A DNA stretch of 64,000 nucleotides from Paenalcaligenes sp050487225 (lineage in GTDB: Bacteria; Pseudomonadota; Gammaproteobacteria; Burkholderiales; Burkholderiaceae_B): the NCBI RefSeq assembly GCF_050487225.1, contig NZ_JBKQGY010000002.1:186001-250000 (forward strand), given 5' to 3'. A model generated the notes under the pieces. That model did no database searches, was not told where the DNA came from, and worked only from the letters and a program-made list of their open reading frames with translations. The position numbers were made by a program, and so were the translations under genes. Shown here piece after piece: positions 16,994-25,562 of the stretch (its first letter is position 1; every line of letters starts with the position of its first letter).

Positions 16994-18514
16994 CTAGCCC
17001 CGCAACCATAGTTGCGGGTTAACGGGCTGCCCGTTTTGACGGATTTCAAAATAAAGACCAGGCTCAACTTGCCCGCCTGTAGCACCTACTCGCGCCACCT
17101 CTTCACCAGCGCCCACCACATCACCTACTTGCTTCAACAAGCTTTGATTATGCCCATAAACGGTAAGCAAACCATTACCGTGATCAATAATTAACAAATT
17201 ACCGTAGCCATTTAGCCAGTTGGCGTATACCACCTGTCCTGCGCCTACGCTTTTCACCGCACGGCCTTGGTCTGCACGAATCATAATGCCGCGCCATTTA
17301 CCCCCACCATCGGGCCTATCTACACCAAAGCGCCCTTGCACTGTACCTTGCACAGGCATAGGCAACCCTTTGGATAACCCATTGAAGCCTCCGCTAGGCA
17401 CTTCACGTATAGGGGTAGAAGGTGCAGGAGTAGGTTCAGGCGGTGCTGCACGCACCACTTCACGTACTGGAGGAGGCGCTGGCGGCGGCGTAGTCACCGT
17501 CGCGGTGGACTCCGTGATGCGTATGCGCTCACGTGGCGTTTCTGTCGCGTCTACGGCCACCACACCATCGCTAGGGCGAACTTGCACTACCTGCAACGGT
17601 TCACGAGCCTGCTCTGCACGACGTCGTTCTTCGGCCAACCGTATTTCTTCTGCACGTCTAGCAGCCACTTCGCGTGCTTGGCGATCTGCAGCCTGTTGAC
17701 GGGCTGCCGCCTCGGCTGCTTCTCGGCGTTGACGCTCAGCGGCTTCGCGGCGTCGCTGCTCAGCCTGTCTGGCTAACTCAGCTTGTCTAGCAATTTCCAC
17801 ATCTAAGCCGCTAATCAGCCTGCCCAGACGCTCATCATTATTTTGCAGGCGCGACGCTTGCCCACGCTGTTGGTTCAGCTCTGTCTGTACTCGCGCCAAG
17901 ACTTGGCTGCGTTCAGTTTGCTGAGCCACTAACTCTTCTTTCTTTTTCTCGCTTTCTTCGCTGAGCTGAGCCAACTCACGCTGCGATAACTGCACGTTCG
18001 CTTTCAACCGTTCTAGGTTACGCAACGTTGCGTGCAAGGCTTGAATTTTCTCTGCCTGCGCTTGTGAGACATACGACAAGTAGCCTAGCTCTCGCTGTAT
18101 AGCCTGAGGGTCGTCCCCCGACAACAACGCAGCCCAGGGCGATAAGCCACTGGCATACATGGCACGTAACTGCTCGGCCAGTTCTTGCTGTCGTTGATCA
18201 CGCAGTTTTTCTTGCTCACTGGTTTGTGCCTGCAACTCGCTTAGGTGGTTTTGCACCTGTTTGGAGCGTTGCTCTAATTCCAGTAAACGTCTATCCGTAT
18301 CGGAGATAGCACTTTCGGTAGTACGCAGCGCCTGAGCTGCGTCTTGGCGGGAGGTTTCCGCCTTCTCGATATTTCGCTGTAGCGATTGTATGCGCTGGCG
18401 TAGCTCTTGCTGCTGCTGTCTCGCCTCATTTTGTCGGGACTGTAAGTCTTCTGCCCCCACCGCTAGCGGGGAAGCAGCCAATAATGACCACAGCAAGAGC
18501 ACGCCACGACGCAT
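16994..18514 (-). CDS. envC: Murein hydrolase activator EnvC-like, LytM domain
   Basis: Periplasmic activator of amidases at division. The 506-residue protein has a signal peptide (LLLWSLLAASPLAVGA), a long coiled coil (about 25-250), an Arg/Glu/Ala-rich hinge to about 300, a Pro-rich linker, and a C-terminal LytM/M23 domain (about 385-506). Zinc ligands of active M23 enzymes are missing: the usual HxHF position reads LYFEI and the HxxxD position is replaced by MIRADQG. That is typical of EnvC, which activates rather than cuts. It starts 1 bp after the gpmA stop. Confidence 0.9.
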   Translation of the reverse strand: MRRGVLLLWSLLAASPLAVGAEDLQSRQNEARQQQQELRQRIQSLQRNIEKAETSRQDAAQALRTTESAISDTDRRLLELEQRSKQVQNHLSELQAQTSEQEKLRDQRQQELAEQLRAMYASGLSPWAALLSGDDPQAIQRELGYLSYVSQAQAEKIQALHATLRNLERLKANVQLSQRELAQLSEESEKKKEELVAQQTERSQVLARVQTELNQQRGQASRLQNNDERLGRLISGLDVEIARQAELARQAEQRRREAAERQRREAAEAAARQQAADRQAREVAARRAEEIRLAEERRRAEQAREPLQVVQVRPSDGVVAVDATETPRERIRITESTATVTTPPPAPPPVREVVRAAPPEPTPAPSTPIREVPSGGFNGLSKGLPMPVQGTVQGRFGVDRPDGGGKWRGIMIRADQGRAVKSVGAGQVVYANWLNGYGNLLIIDHGNGLLTVYGHNQSLLKQVGDVVGAGEEVARVGATGGQVEPGLYFEIRQNGQPVNPQLWLRG

Positions 18515-18515
18515 A

Positions 18516-19262
18516 TTATTTCGCCTTACCCTGAGCAGCTACGGCTTGCATTTGTGCCGCAATCGCTTCTTCGTCGCCCAGATAGGAATGACGAATAGGC
18601 TTCAGGTTTTCGTCCAGCTCATAAACCAGAGGTTGGCCTGTAGGGATGTTCAGGTTAACGATTTCGTCTTCAGACACGTTATCCAAGTACTTGATCAACG
18701 CGCGCAGGCTGTTACCGTGAGCCGTCACCAGTACGCGACGACCTGCACGAATAGCAGGAGCAATGGAATCGTTCCAGAAGGGAACCACACGCTCTACGGT
18801 TGTCTCTAAGCATTCTGTAGCGGGCAATTGCTCTGCTGTCAGACGGCTGTAACGTGGGTCAAAACGTGGGTGACGAGGATCATCTTCAGCCACTGGTTCA
18901 GGGCCGATAGAATAAGCGCGACGCCAGATATGTACTTGCTCTTCACCGTACTTTTCTGCAGTTTCTGCTTTATTTAAACCCTGCAACGCGCCATAATGAC
19001 GCTCGTTCAAGCGCCAACTCATGCCTACGGGCGTGTACATCGCATCCATGGTATCCAGAACGATCCACAGAGTACGGATGGCGCGTTTGAGCACTGAGCA
19101 GAATGCGATGTCGAACTCATAGCCATTGGCTTTGAGCAACTCGCCCGCTTGACGGGCTTGTTCACGACCGGCTTCAGTCAAGTCCACATCTGTCCAACCA
19201 GTAAAACGGTTCTCCAGATTCCACTGGCTCTCGCCATGACGCATCAATACAAGTTTATACAT
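18516..19262 (-). CDS. gpmA: 2,3-bisphosphoglycerate-dependent phosphoglycerate mutase
   Basis: Glycolytic interconversion of 3- and 2-phosphoglycerate. The 248-residue protein shows the phosphohistidine motif LMRHGESQWNLENRFTGW, the second Arg in RLNERHYGALQGLNK, and TAHGNSLRALIKYL. Length and motifs are standard for dPGM. It heads the envC-ctpA-thiF operon on the minus strand and is divergent from the rhodanese gene with a 91-bp gap. Confidence 0.96.
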   Translation of the reverse strand: MYKLVLMRHGESQWNLENRFTGWTDVDLTEAGREQARQAGELLKANGYEFDIAFCSVLKRAIRTLWIVLDTMDAMYTPVGMSWRLNERHYGALQGLNKAETAEKYGEEQVHIWRRAYSIGPEPVAEDDPRHPRFDPRYSRLTAEQLPATECLETTVERVVPFWNDSIAPAIRAGRRVLVTAHGNSLRALIKYLDNVSEDEIVNLNIPTGQPLVYELDENLKPIRHSYLGDEEAIAAQMQAVAAQGKAK

Positions 19263-19353
19263 GGTAAAAATACAGCCTCTAAGTTAAAAATTGCTGTCCA
19301 TTTTATAATTAAACCCTTCAACCATTCATTTCCGGCTTTCATCAGGATTTATC

Positions 19354-19764
19354 GTGGAATTCTTATACAGTCAAAACAATCTGCTAATTTTAGTCGTTGC
19401 CGTGTTATCCGGCATCATGCTTCTATTACCAGCCTTCACTAAAAACCGTAATGGCCGCCCTATTGGCCCCTCTGAAGCCGTTGCTCAGATGAACCAGCAC
19501 GATGCAGTGATCATCGACATCCGCTCTGCTGACCTGTTCAAAGCCGCTCATATTGCGCAAGCGCAAAACGTTCAACTGGCTGATTTGGAAAGCCGCAGCA
19601 ATCACTTTGCTAAAGATAAGCCTATTGTAGTGGTATGCGAGCAAGGCCGCACCTCTTCTAAGGCTGTTGCAACTTTGCGTAAACTGGGTTTTGATAAGGT
19701 ATTTAGCTTGGATAAAGGCCTACAAGGCTGGATTGAAGCTGGCTTGCCTGTGCGCAAGTCCTAA
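19354..19764 (+). CDS. Membrane-anchored rhodanese-like protein
   Basis: A 136-residue protein with one N-terminal membrane helix (LLILVVAVLSGIMLLLPAF) and a single rhodanese domain whose persulfide Cys lies in VVVCEQGRTSS. It resembles the E. coli YibN type encoded beside grxC and secB. The GTG start at 19354 follows an AGGA about 7 bp upstream. It probably handles sulfane sulfur at the cytoplasmic face of the membrane; the true acceptor is unknown. Confidence 0.88.
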   Translation: MEFLYSQNNLLILVVAVLSGIMLLLPAFTKNRNGRPIGPSEAVAQMNQHDAVIIDIRSADLFKAAHIAQAQNVQLADLESRSNHFAKDKPIVVVCEQGRTSSKAVATLRKLGFDKVFSLDKGLQGWIEAGLPVRKS

Positions 19765-19791
19765 CACTTTTTTACGCTTGTTGACACTATC

Positions 19792-20049
19792 ATGGCAAAA
19801 GTTCTTATGTATAGCACCGCCGTCTGCCCTTACTGCGTACGGGCCGAGATGCTGCTTAAACAGCGCGGTGTCGAACACATTGAAAAAATCCTGATCGATC
19901 GTGATCCTGAACAACGCTCCATCATGATGGAACGCACCGGACGTCGTACCGTTCCCCAAATTTACATTAACGATACTCATGTGGGTGGCTATGATGATTT
20001 AGCAGCCTTGGATCGAGCTGGCGAACTGGTGCCGCTGCTGGAATCCTAA
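19792..20049 (+). CDS. grxC: Glutaredoxin 3
   Basis: Small dithiol glutaredoxin of 85 residues with active site CPYC (residues 12-15), cis-Pro motif TVPQIYI and C-terminal HVGGYDDL. It reduces glutathionylated or disulfide proteins using glutathione. It lies 27 bp after the rhodanese gene and 43 bp before secB, the conserved grxC-secB-gpsA order. Confidence 0.95.
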   Translation: MAKVLMYSTAVCPYCVRAEMLLKQRGVEHIEKILIDRDPEQRSIMMERTGRRTVPQIYINDTHVGGYDDLAALDRAGELVPLLES

Positions 20050-20092
20050 TTACTTAACGGTATCTGTAACTATCACTTTTTCTGGAGCCCTC

Positions 20093-20608
20093 ATGTCCGA
20101 ACAGAACACACCCGAAAACAATGCTGGCGCAGCCTCTAACGAACAAGCTGTGCAACCTAGTTTCAGCCTGCAACGCACCTACGTGAAAGACCTTTCACTG
20201 GAAATGCCAAATGCACCACAGATCTTCTTGGAGCAAGAAGCCCCTAACGTTGAAGTTGAACTGAAAGTAGGCGCTCAGCGTTTGGCTGAAAGCATTTTCG
20301 AAACCTCTGTCACGGCTACGGTTACCACCCGTATTCAGGGCAAAGTGCTGTACCTGATCGAAGCAACACAATCCGGTATTTTTGAAGCCGCCAACATCCC
20401 TGCGGAGCAGTTGGATCCGCTGCTGGGCATCGTATGCCCAACTATGCTGTACCCCTACCTGCGCGCTACAGTCGCTGATGCAATCACTCGCACCACACTG
20501 CCAGCCTTGCACCTGACTGAAGTGAACTTCCAGCAGATGTACGAGCAACGCGTAGCCGAAGCTCAACAGCAAGCTGCTTCCGAAGCACAAAACCAACCCA
20601 TCCAGTAA
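20093..20608 (+). CDS. secB: Protein-export chaperone SecB
   Basis: Tetrameric cytoplasmic chaperone that keeps preproteins unfolded and hands them to SecA. The 171-residue protein has FSLQRTYVKDLSLEMPNAP at the start of the fold and the CPTMLYPYLR signature. N- and C-terminal tails are acidic or Gln/Ala-rich, as usual. A clear GGAG precedes the ATG at 20093. gpsA begins 5 bp after the stop. Confidence 0.95.
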   Translation: MSEQNTPENNAGAASNEQAVQPSFSLQRTYVKDLSLEMPNAPQIFLEQEAPNVEVELKVGAQRLAESIFETSVTATVTTRIQGKVLYLIEATQSGIFEAANIPAEQLDPLLGIVCPTMLYPYLRATVADAITRTTLPALHLTEVNFQQMYEQRVAEAQQQAASEAQNQPIQ

Positions 20609-20613
20609 ATCGG

Positions 20614-21660
20614 ATGCACAGTTCTGCGCCCCCACGCGTCAGCGTACTAGGAGCCGGTAGTTACGGCACGGCATTAGCCGTGCTGTGTCACGCCAACGCT
20701 CCTACTATGCTTTGGGCACGCGATACAGCCAGCGTCGCTGAGATCAACCAGCAACATAGCCTGCAACGCTATCTGCCGGATATACAGCTACCCGATGGCT
20801 TATCGGCCACAGCATCGCTGGAAACAGCCATGCAACACGCCCTAGGTAACGATGACAGCCCAGCTTTCATCATTCTGGGTGTACCGGTGGCAGGTTTGGC
20901 GCAGATCTGTACCCAACTGTCGGCTTTCTTACCACGCACACGTCAACACCCTGTGCATTTGGTACATATCTGTAAAGGCTTTGATGCGCAAAGTGGCGAT
21001 CTGCCACACGTCATTGCTGAGCAACACACCCCTCACCACGACTGGCTACACCACGGTGTGCTTTCAGGCCCTTCCTTTGCGATAGAAGTCGCTAATGGCT
21101 TACCTGTAGCACTGACCATTGCCAGCGACAACCCTGACCTCATGCACTGCGCCGTCAGCTTGCTGCATGGTACGCAAGCGCGTATTTACAGTAGTCACGA
21201 TGTCATTGGCGTGGAAGTAGGTGGTGCACTCAAAAACATTATTGCCATTGCCTGCGGCATAGGCGATGGTTTGGGCCAAGGCGCTAATGCGAGAGCCGCC
21301 TTGATCACTCGAGGCCTAGCCGAAATCCAACGTCTAGGCGTAGGGTTAGGTGGTTTACCCGAGACATTCCAAGGTTTAACGGGTTTAGGTGACCTCGTGC
21401 TGTCTTCCACCAGCGATCTGTCTAGAAACAGACGCGTGGGTTTGGCCATAGGCCGAGGCGAAGACCTGCAGAAAATATTAAGTTCCGGCATGACTGCCGA
21501 AGGTGTACGCTGCGCTGAAGCCGCTCGTACCATCGCTTTGCGCTTGAATGTACACGCCCCCATTACCGAGGCCGTGTATCAAGTACTGCAACAAGGCTTG
21601 CCCCCTCGTCAGGCGGTACAAACCTTGTTAACTCGAGATCCGCGCAAAGAAAGCGCGTAA
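20614..21660 (+). CDS. gpsA: Glycerol-3-phosphate dehydrogenase [NAD(P)+]
   Basis: Reduces dihydroxyacetone phosphate to sn-glycerol 3-phosphate for phospholipid synthesis. The 348-residue protein has the Rossmann motif VLGAGSYGTALA, HICKGFD, the substrate-binding GGALKNIIAIACGIGDG with its catalytic Lys, and TAEGVRCAEAA. Its TAA at 21658-21660 touches the stop codon of the convergent MOSC gene with no gap and no terminator between them. Confidence 0.94.
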   Translation: MHSSAPPRVSVLGAGSYGTALAVLCHANAPTMLWARDTASVAEINQQHSLQRYLPDIQLPDGLSATASLETAMQHALGNDDSPAFIILGVPVAGLAQICTQLSAFLPRTRQHPVHLVHICKGFDAQSGDLPHVIAEQHTPHHDWLHHGVLSGPSFAIEVANGLPVALTIASDNPDLMHCAVSLLHGTQARIYSSHDVIGVEVGGALKNIIAIACGIGDGLGQGANARAALITRGLAEIQRLGVGLGGLPETFQGLTGLGDLVLSSTSDLSRNRRVGLAIGRGEDLQKILSSGMTAEGVRCAEAARTIALRLNVHAPITEAVYQVLQQGLPPRQAVQTLLTRDPRKESA

Positions 21661-22527
21661 CTAGACGTCGTATTCCACTTCCAGCGTTTGCCCTACTTCA
21701 ATGAATGGGCTTTCGCTGGCTTGATACAACGCCATATTGATACCAAACAATATCCCTGCCGCTGAGCGTCTAGAACTCACCAGTGCTTTACCTGGTTGAT
21801 CGCCCACCTCGGCCGTTTCAGGATTCACGTTCGGCAACGGACAACGAGTGCAGTTTTTGAGGCGCGCAAAATAATGCCCGCCACCTTGTAAGCTTTGTAC
21901 GTAGTCTTCCTCATACGCATCCAAGCCTTGCACCACAATATTCGGTCTAAAACGGTTGATGCGTATATCGCTACCTTGCTGCAAGCGTATCTCGCCATTC
22001 AACTCATCCAACGAGCTTTCATTGCAAATCAGAAAAGGAAAGCCATCGGCAAAACCGAACATCCCTTTCTGTAAGAATTCCGCGCTTTCACCTGACCTAT
22101 CGGCCCACTTACGCGACCATGTCGCACTCACCGCTCTATGCGCTGTAGGATGCACACGCAATAACCTACACGACATACCCAAAAAGGTAGACAACCACTC
22201 AGCAACAGCATCACCTTCGTCTTGACCGCGTGTCCAATCAGCCCAAATTTGCACATCCACGATGGGAGGCTGCTCTACACGCTGCAGACTTACCAGAATA
22301 TCTGGCATGCCAGGTGCTTGCAGACGCATGTGTTCGGCTTCGATAGTGGGTTGTATTAAGGCCATGCGTGGAATGGTGCGTTGGGTCATCTTTTCACCTT
22401 CAGCATTGACCATCACCCATTGCCTATCCCACTCCAACCCAGAAGGCGAAATAGCGCTACGCGTCAATGTGACTGCTGCGCAAGATTTAATGGGATAACT
22501 GTATAACGCACTAATACGAACACTCAT
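21661..22527 (-). CDS. MOSC-domain protein (YcbX-like, no ferredoxin domain)
   Basis: A 288-residue protein with the N-terminal MOSC beta-barrel (about 1-120) and MOSC domain (about 125-285). RFRPNIVV and the Cys in KNCTRCPLPNV are the expected molybdenum-sulfur carrier motifs. E. coli YcbX reduces N-hydroxylated base analogues with a fused 2Fe-2S domain; that domain is missing here, so an external electron donor would be needed. Function inferred by family only. Confidence 0.82.
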   Translation of the reverse strand: MSVRISALYSYPIKSCAAVTLTRSAISPSGLEWDRQWVMVNAEGEKMTQRTIPRMALIQPTIEAEHMRLQAPGMPDILVSLQRVEQPPIVDVQIWADWTRGQDEGDAVAEWLSTFLGMSCRLLRVHPTAHRAVSATWSRKWADRSGESAEFLQKGMFGFADGFPFLICNESSLDELNGEIRLQQGSDIRINRFRPNIVVQGLDAYEEDYVQSLQGGGHYFARLKNCTRCPLPNVNPETAEVGDQPGKALVSSRRSAAGILFGINMALYQASESPFIEVGQTLEVEYDV

Positions 22528-22557
22528 GGCCTATTCCACCCAGAAAAGCATCATTCT

Positions 22558-23025
22558 TTACACTGCACCTTCGTAACCCAGCTGTCGCCATGCCTCAAAC
22601 ACAGTCACCGCAACGGCATTAGAAAGATTCAAACTACGCTGCTCTGGACGCATAGGCAATCGCAAACGTTGTTCTGTTGCAAAGAGCGCCATTTGCTCGG
22701 CATTCATCCCGGCAGTCTCACAACCAAACACAAACACATCGCCAGCCTTAAACACGGGCTTATTCAGGGTTTGGCCTTTAGTGGTCAATGCAAAGCAACG
22801 ATCAGGACTCGCCCCTATGGCTTCCAGTGCGGCAGGTAAGTTTTCATGTACTTTGACCTGTGCCCACTCGTGATAATCCAGCCCCGCACGTTTTAGTTTG
22901 CGATCTTCAAGCGCAAACCCCAGCGGTTTAACCAAGTGCAATTGGGCGCCAGTATTAGCAGCCAAACGAATGACATTGCCCGTGTTGGGCGGGATTTCCG
23001 GAGAAACCAGAATAATGTGGAACAT
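22558..23025 (-). CDS. trmL: tRNA (cytidine/uridine(34)-2'-O)-methyltransferase TrmL
   Basis: SPOUT-fold enzyme that 2'-O-methylates the wobble base of tRNA-Leu isoacceptors. At 155 residues it has the short TrmL/CspR length with LVSPEIPPNTGNVIRLAANTG, LVKPLGF, VFGCETAG and RSLNLSNAVAVTVFEAWRQ forming the knot. It lies 15 bp downstream of comF in the same direction. Confidence 0.93.
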   Translation of the reverse strand: MFHIILVSPEIPPNTGNVIRLAANTGAQLHLVKPLGFALEDRKLKRAGLDYHEWAQVKVHENLPAALEAIGASPDRCFALTTKGQTLNKPVFKAGDVFVFGCETAGMNAEQMALFATEQRLRLPMRPEQRSLNLSNAVAVTVFEAWRQLGYEGAV

Positions 23026-23040
23026 AACAACCTGATGAAT

Positions 23041-23787
23041 TCAAAAATGATCACGCCAAGGCGTACGAGCAACCAACGCTGCATACACGCGGTACGCCCC
23101 TGCACGCCGGCATAATTGTGCGGCATGCTGAAGTGTACTGCCGGTGGTGAGTACATCGTCAACTACTAATACCGTGCTGTTTACTGGCAACGTCACACAT
23201 CGCCAAGCGGGCGCTTTAGCCCCTAAGCGCTGCTGACGAGTACGCTGCTTTTGCGCAGCAGTAGCCTGGGTGTCCACACTGTACAGCCCACCCACCAGAT
23301 ACGGTTGCCGTAATCGCTTTGCCACTACCTTAGCGACTTCAGCGGCAGGATTAAAACCTCTACGAATCAACGCAGCTCTAGAGGATGGCACCGACAACAC
23401 CAACATCTGCTCAGGCCTAGTAATCCACTGCCCTACTATTTGCTGATACAGCGCATCGGCCATTACTGCCGCTAACCAGTGCTGCTGACGAGCCTTATAG
23501 GCTTGTATCAGCAGTTCAGCCGCATCGTGGTAGTCCCATGCCACAAACACCTGATCAACAGCCAGAGGACGCGCTGAGCAGTCTCTACAGCCTCCTGTGG
23601 CAGGCAACTGCACCCAACAACGCTCGCAGCGTCTGCCCTGCTGACGTTGCTGTGCTAGCTCGTGTAAACACGTTTGGCACACACCGTAGCGCCAAGCCCT
23701 CTGCTCACACACCAAACAAGGTCTTGGAATCTGTATAACCTGACAGAGTGGTTGTAAAAGGTCGCCTAAGCGAAATGCATGCGCCAT
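23041..23787 (-). CDS. comF: ComF family phosphoribosyltransferase-like protein
   Basis: A 248-residue protein with an N-terminal double zinc-finger region (CLVC, CQTC, CERC, CRDC) and a C-terminal type I phosphoribosyltransferase domain carrying the PRPP loop VLVVDDVLTTGSTL. ComF homologues support DNA uptake in competent bacteria, but in many species their role is unproven. It lies divergent from bioC with a 72-bp gap, a frequent betaproteobacterial arrangement. Confidence 0.9.
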   Translation of the reverse strand: MAHAFRLGDLLQPLCQVIQIPRPCLVCEQRAWRYGVCQTCLHELAQQRQQGRRCERCWVQLPATGGCRDCSARPLAVDQVFVAWDYHDAAELLIQAYKARQQHWLAAVMADALYQQIVGQWITRPEQMLVLSVPSSRAALIRRGFNPAAEVAKVVAKRLRQPYLVGGLYSVDTQATAAQKQRTRQQRLGAKAPAWRCVTLPVNSTVLVVDDVLTTGSTLQHAAQLCRRAGAYRVYAALVARTPWRDHF

Positions 23788-23859
23788 AATAGTGTCTTGC
23801 CCTAACCAAACTTATACTCTAGCGGCCTCGTATGGCTGGCAGGGTTCTATCGCGCAATC

Positions 23860-24762
23860 ATGTCACACCCTCTTCCTCTTAGCCTACAACACGTACAACA
23901 ACAATTTGACCGCCGTGCACCCTTAGATGCACCGCAATTTTTGTACGGTGAAATTGCCCAACGCATGTTGGCAAGGCTAGGCTATGTACGCCTAGATGTA
24001 CAAACTGTGCTGGATGCTGGATGCGGAGCCGGACACGCGATAGACCCATTACGTTCGCGTTACCCTGACATGCTCTATACCGGCGTTGATATCAGCCCGC
24101 GCTTGCTAGAGGTGGCCAAAGAACGGCACACCCATCGCCCTGGCTTATGGGAACGCCTGCGCAATAAACCAGGTACAAACAACAACTTTGTGTTGGCTGA
24201 CATGGCCAATACACAGTTGCCTCCTGAAAGCCAAAATCTGGTGTGGTCTAACCTGTCATTGCAATGGCAGCCCGATCCACAAAAAGTATTCCAAGAATGG
24301 CGACGTATCTTGGCGCCCAATGGCTTAGTGATGTTCTCCGCACCGGGTCCCGGTACGTTCCTAGAACTGCGTAATGCCATGGAAGCCGCCAATGCTCAAA
24401 CCCAAACCTTGGCATTTGTGGACATGCATGACTATGGGGATCAACTGCTGCAAAATGGCTTTACTGATCCGGTGATGGATCAAGAAGTCATCACCCTGAC
24501 CTACCAATCTGCAGAGAAACTACTGCAAGACGTGTATGTGCTGGGTGGTAACGCCAGCACCTTGCGCAGAAAAGGTCTACCAGGCAAAGCGTGGTACAAG
24601 CGCTTGGTGGATGCACTCAATGCTCAGCGCCATATGGATGGCACCATTCATTTGAGTTTAGAGATTGCCTACGGGCATGCATGGCGCGCAACAACGTTGC
24701 GTGATGCACAAAGTGGTGAAGTGCGTATTCCTATTTCCAGCATTAGCCGCAAGCGCAACTGA
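23860..24762 (+). CDS. bioC: Malonyl-ACP O-methyltransferase BioC-like
   Basis: Class I SAM-dependent methyltransferase of 300 residues that most resembles BioC, which methylates malonyl-ACP to start pimelate synthesis for biotin. Motif I is LDAGCGAGHAI, the acidic end of beta-2 is YTGVDISPRLLEVA, and NLVWSNLSLQWQPDPQKVF matches the BioC core. The C-terminal IAYGHAWR is also BioC-like. No other biotin gene is adjacent, so a general methyltransferase cannot be excluded. Confidence 0.72.
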   Translation: MSHPLPLSLQHVQQQFDRRAPLDAPQFLYGEIAQRMLARLGYVRLDVQTVLDAGCGAGHAIDPLRSRYPDMLYTGVDISPRLLEVAKERHTHRPGLWERLRNKPGTNNNFVLADMANTQLPPESQNLVWSNLSLQWQPDPQKVFQEWRRILAPNGLVMFSAPGPGTFLELRNAMEAANAQTQTLAFVDMHDYGDQLLQNGFTDPVMDQEVITLTYQSAEKLLQDVYVLGGNASTLRRKGLPGKAWYKRLVDALNAQRHMDGTIHLSLEIAYGHAWRATTLRDAQSGEVRIPISSISRKRN

Positions 24763-24783
24763 CTCATAGAATCACACGTACAT

Positions 24784-24822
24784 AACCGCGCCACTCCTTA
24801 TTGGACTGGCGCGGTTGATTTA
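24784..24822. terminator. Terminator between convergent bioC and response-regulator genes
   Basis: A perfect 10-bp stem, AACCGCGCCA (24784-24793) and TGGCGCGGTT (24807-24816), with a 13-nt loop. It is followed on the + strand by GATTTATTCT, so the bioC direction is better served; the opposite strand lacks a clear U-tract. Confidence 0.7.
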
Positions 24823-24833
24823 TTCTGCTTAGC

Positions 24834-25553
24834 TTACTGGTTATTGTGGCTACGACGGCGAGCCGACGCGTCAATACCCAGTTGCTTCAGCTTACGGTAC
24901 AAGTGAGTACGTTCTAACCCTGTACGCTCTGACACACGTGTCATGCTGTAATTTTCACGGGCCAGATGGTATTCGAAGTAAATACGTTCGAACTCATCAC
25001 GTGCTTCACGCAAAGGCAGCTCTAGCGAAATGCTGCCCAAGTGCGAACCACCTTGCTCACCTTGTATGGCTGAAGCAGGTGCTTGCATACGGTTCTGGGC
25101 ATTAGCTACCACACCCACATCAGCACTTGCCGCTGGCACCCCACCAACGCGTGGTGCAGCAGCCATAGCTGGTACTTTGGGTGGCACAACTACCCGTTCT
25201 AAACCGGAGGCCACAGTTTGCAATAGCTTTTGCATAGTGATGGGTTTTTCTAGGAAATCCACCGCCCCTATACGTGTAGCTTCTAGCGCTGTGTCAACGG
25301 TGGCATGACCACTCATCATGACTACAGGCATGTCTAGCAAACCTTGTGATGCCCATTCTTTCAATAGGCTAACGCCATCCGTGTCCGGCATCCAGATATC
25401 CAGAAGTACCAGATCAGGCCGTGCCCTTAAGCGGGCAGCACGCGCCTGCGCGGCATTTTCTGCGACTTCCACCGTATGCCCCTCGTCATACAGAATCTCA
25501 GACAAGAGTTCACGGATTCCGATTTCATCATCAACTACCAGAATTCTGGCCAT
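24834..25553 (-). CDS. NtrX-like response regulator lacking the AAA+ domain
   Basis: A 239-residue response regulator paired with the NtrY-type kinase 9 bp upstream. The receiver domain (1-120) is complete: Asp8/Asp9, phospho-acceptor Asp52 in LLDIWMPDTDG, Ser81 and Lys103. A low-complexity linker (about 121-170) leads to a Fis-type helix-turn-helix (about 175-230; FEYHLARENYSMTRVSERTG then LERTHLYRKLKQLGI). Ordinary NtrX has an AAA+ sigma-54 activation domain between these; no Walker or GAFTGA motif is present. It therefore cannot activate sigma-54 promoters by the usual mechanism and probably acts by simple DNA binding. Confidence 0.88.
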   Translation of the reverse strand: MARILVVDDEIGIRELLSEILYDEGHTVEVAENAAQARAARLRARPDLVLLDIWMPDTDGVSLLKEWASQGLLDMPVVMMSGHATVDTALEATRIGAVDFLEKPITMQKLLQTVASGLERVVVPPKVPAMAAAPRVGGVPAASADVGVVANAQNRMQAPASAIQGEQGGSHLGSISLELPLREARDEFERIYFEYHLARENYSMTRVSERTGLERTHLYRKLKQLGIDASARRRSHNNQ

Positions 25554-25562
25554 AAACCGTCC

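Noticed and set aside
16994..18514. EnvC-like protein as an active M23 endopeptidase
   Set aside because: The zinc-ligand positions are replaced (LYFEI and MIRADQG), so it is more likely an activator.
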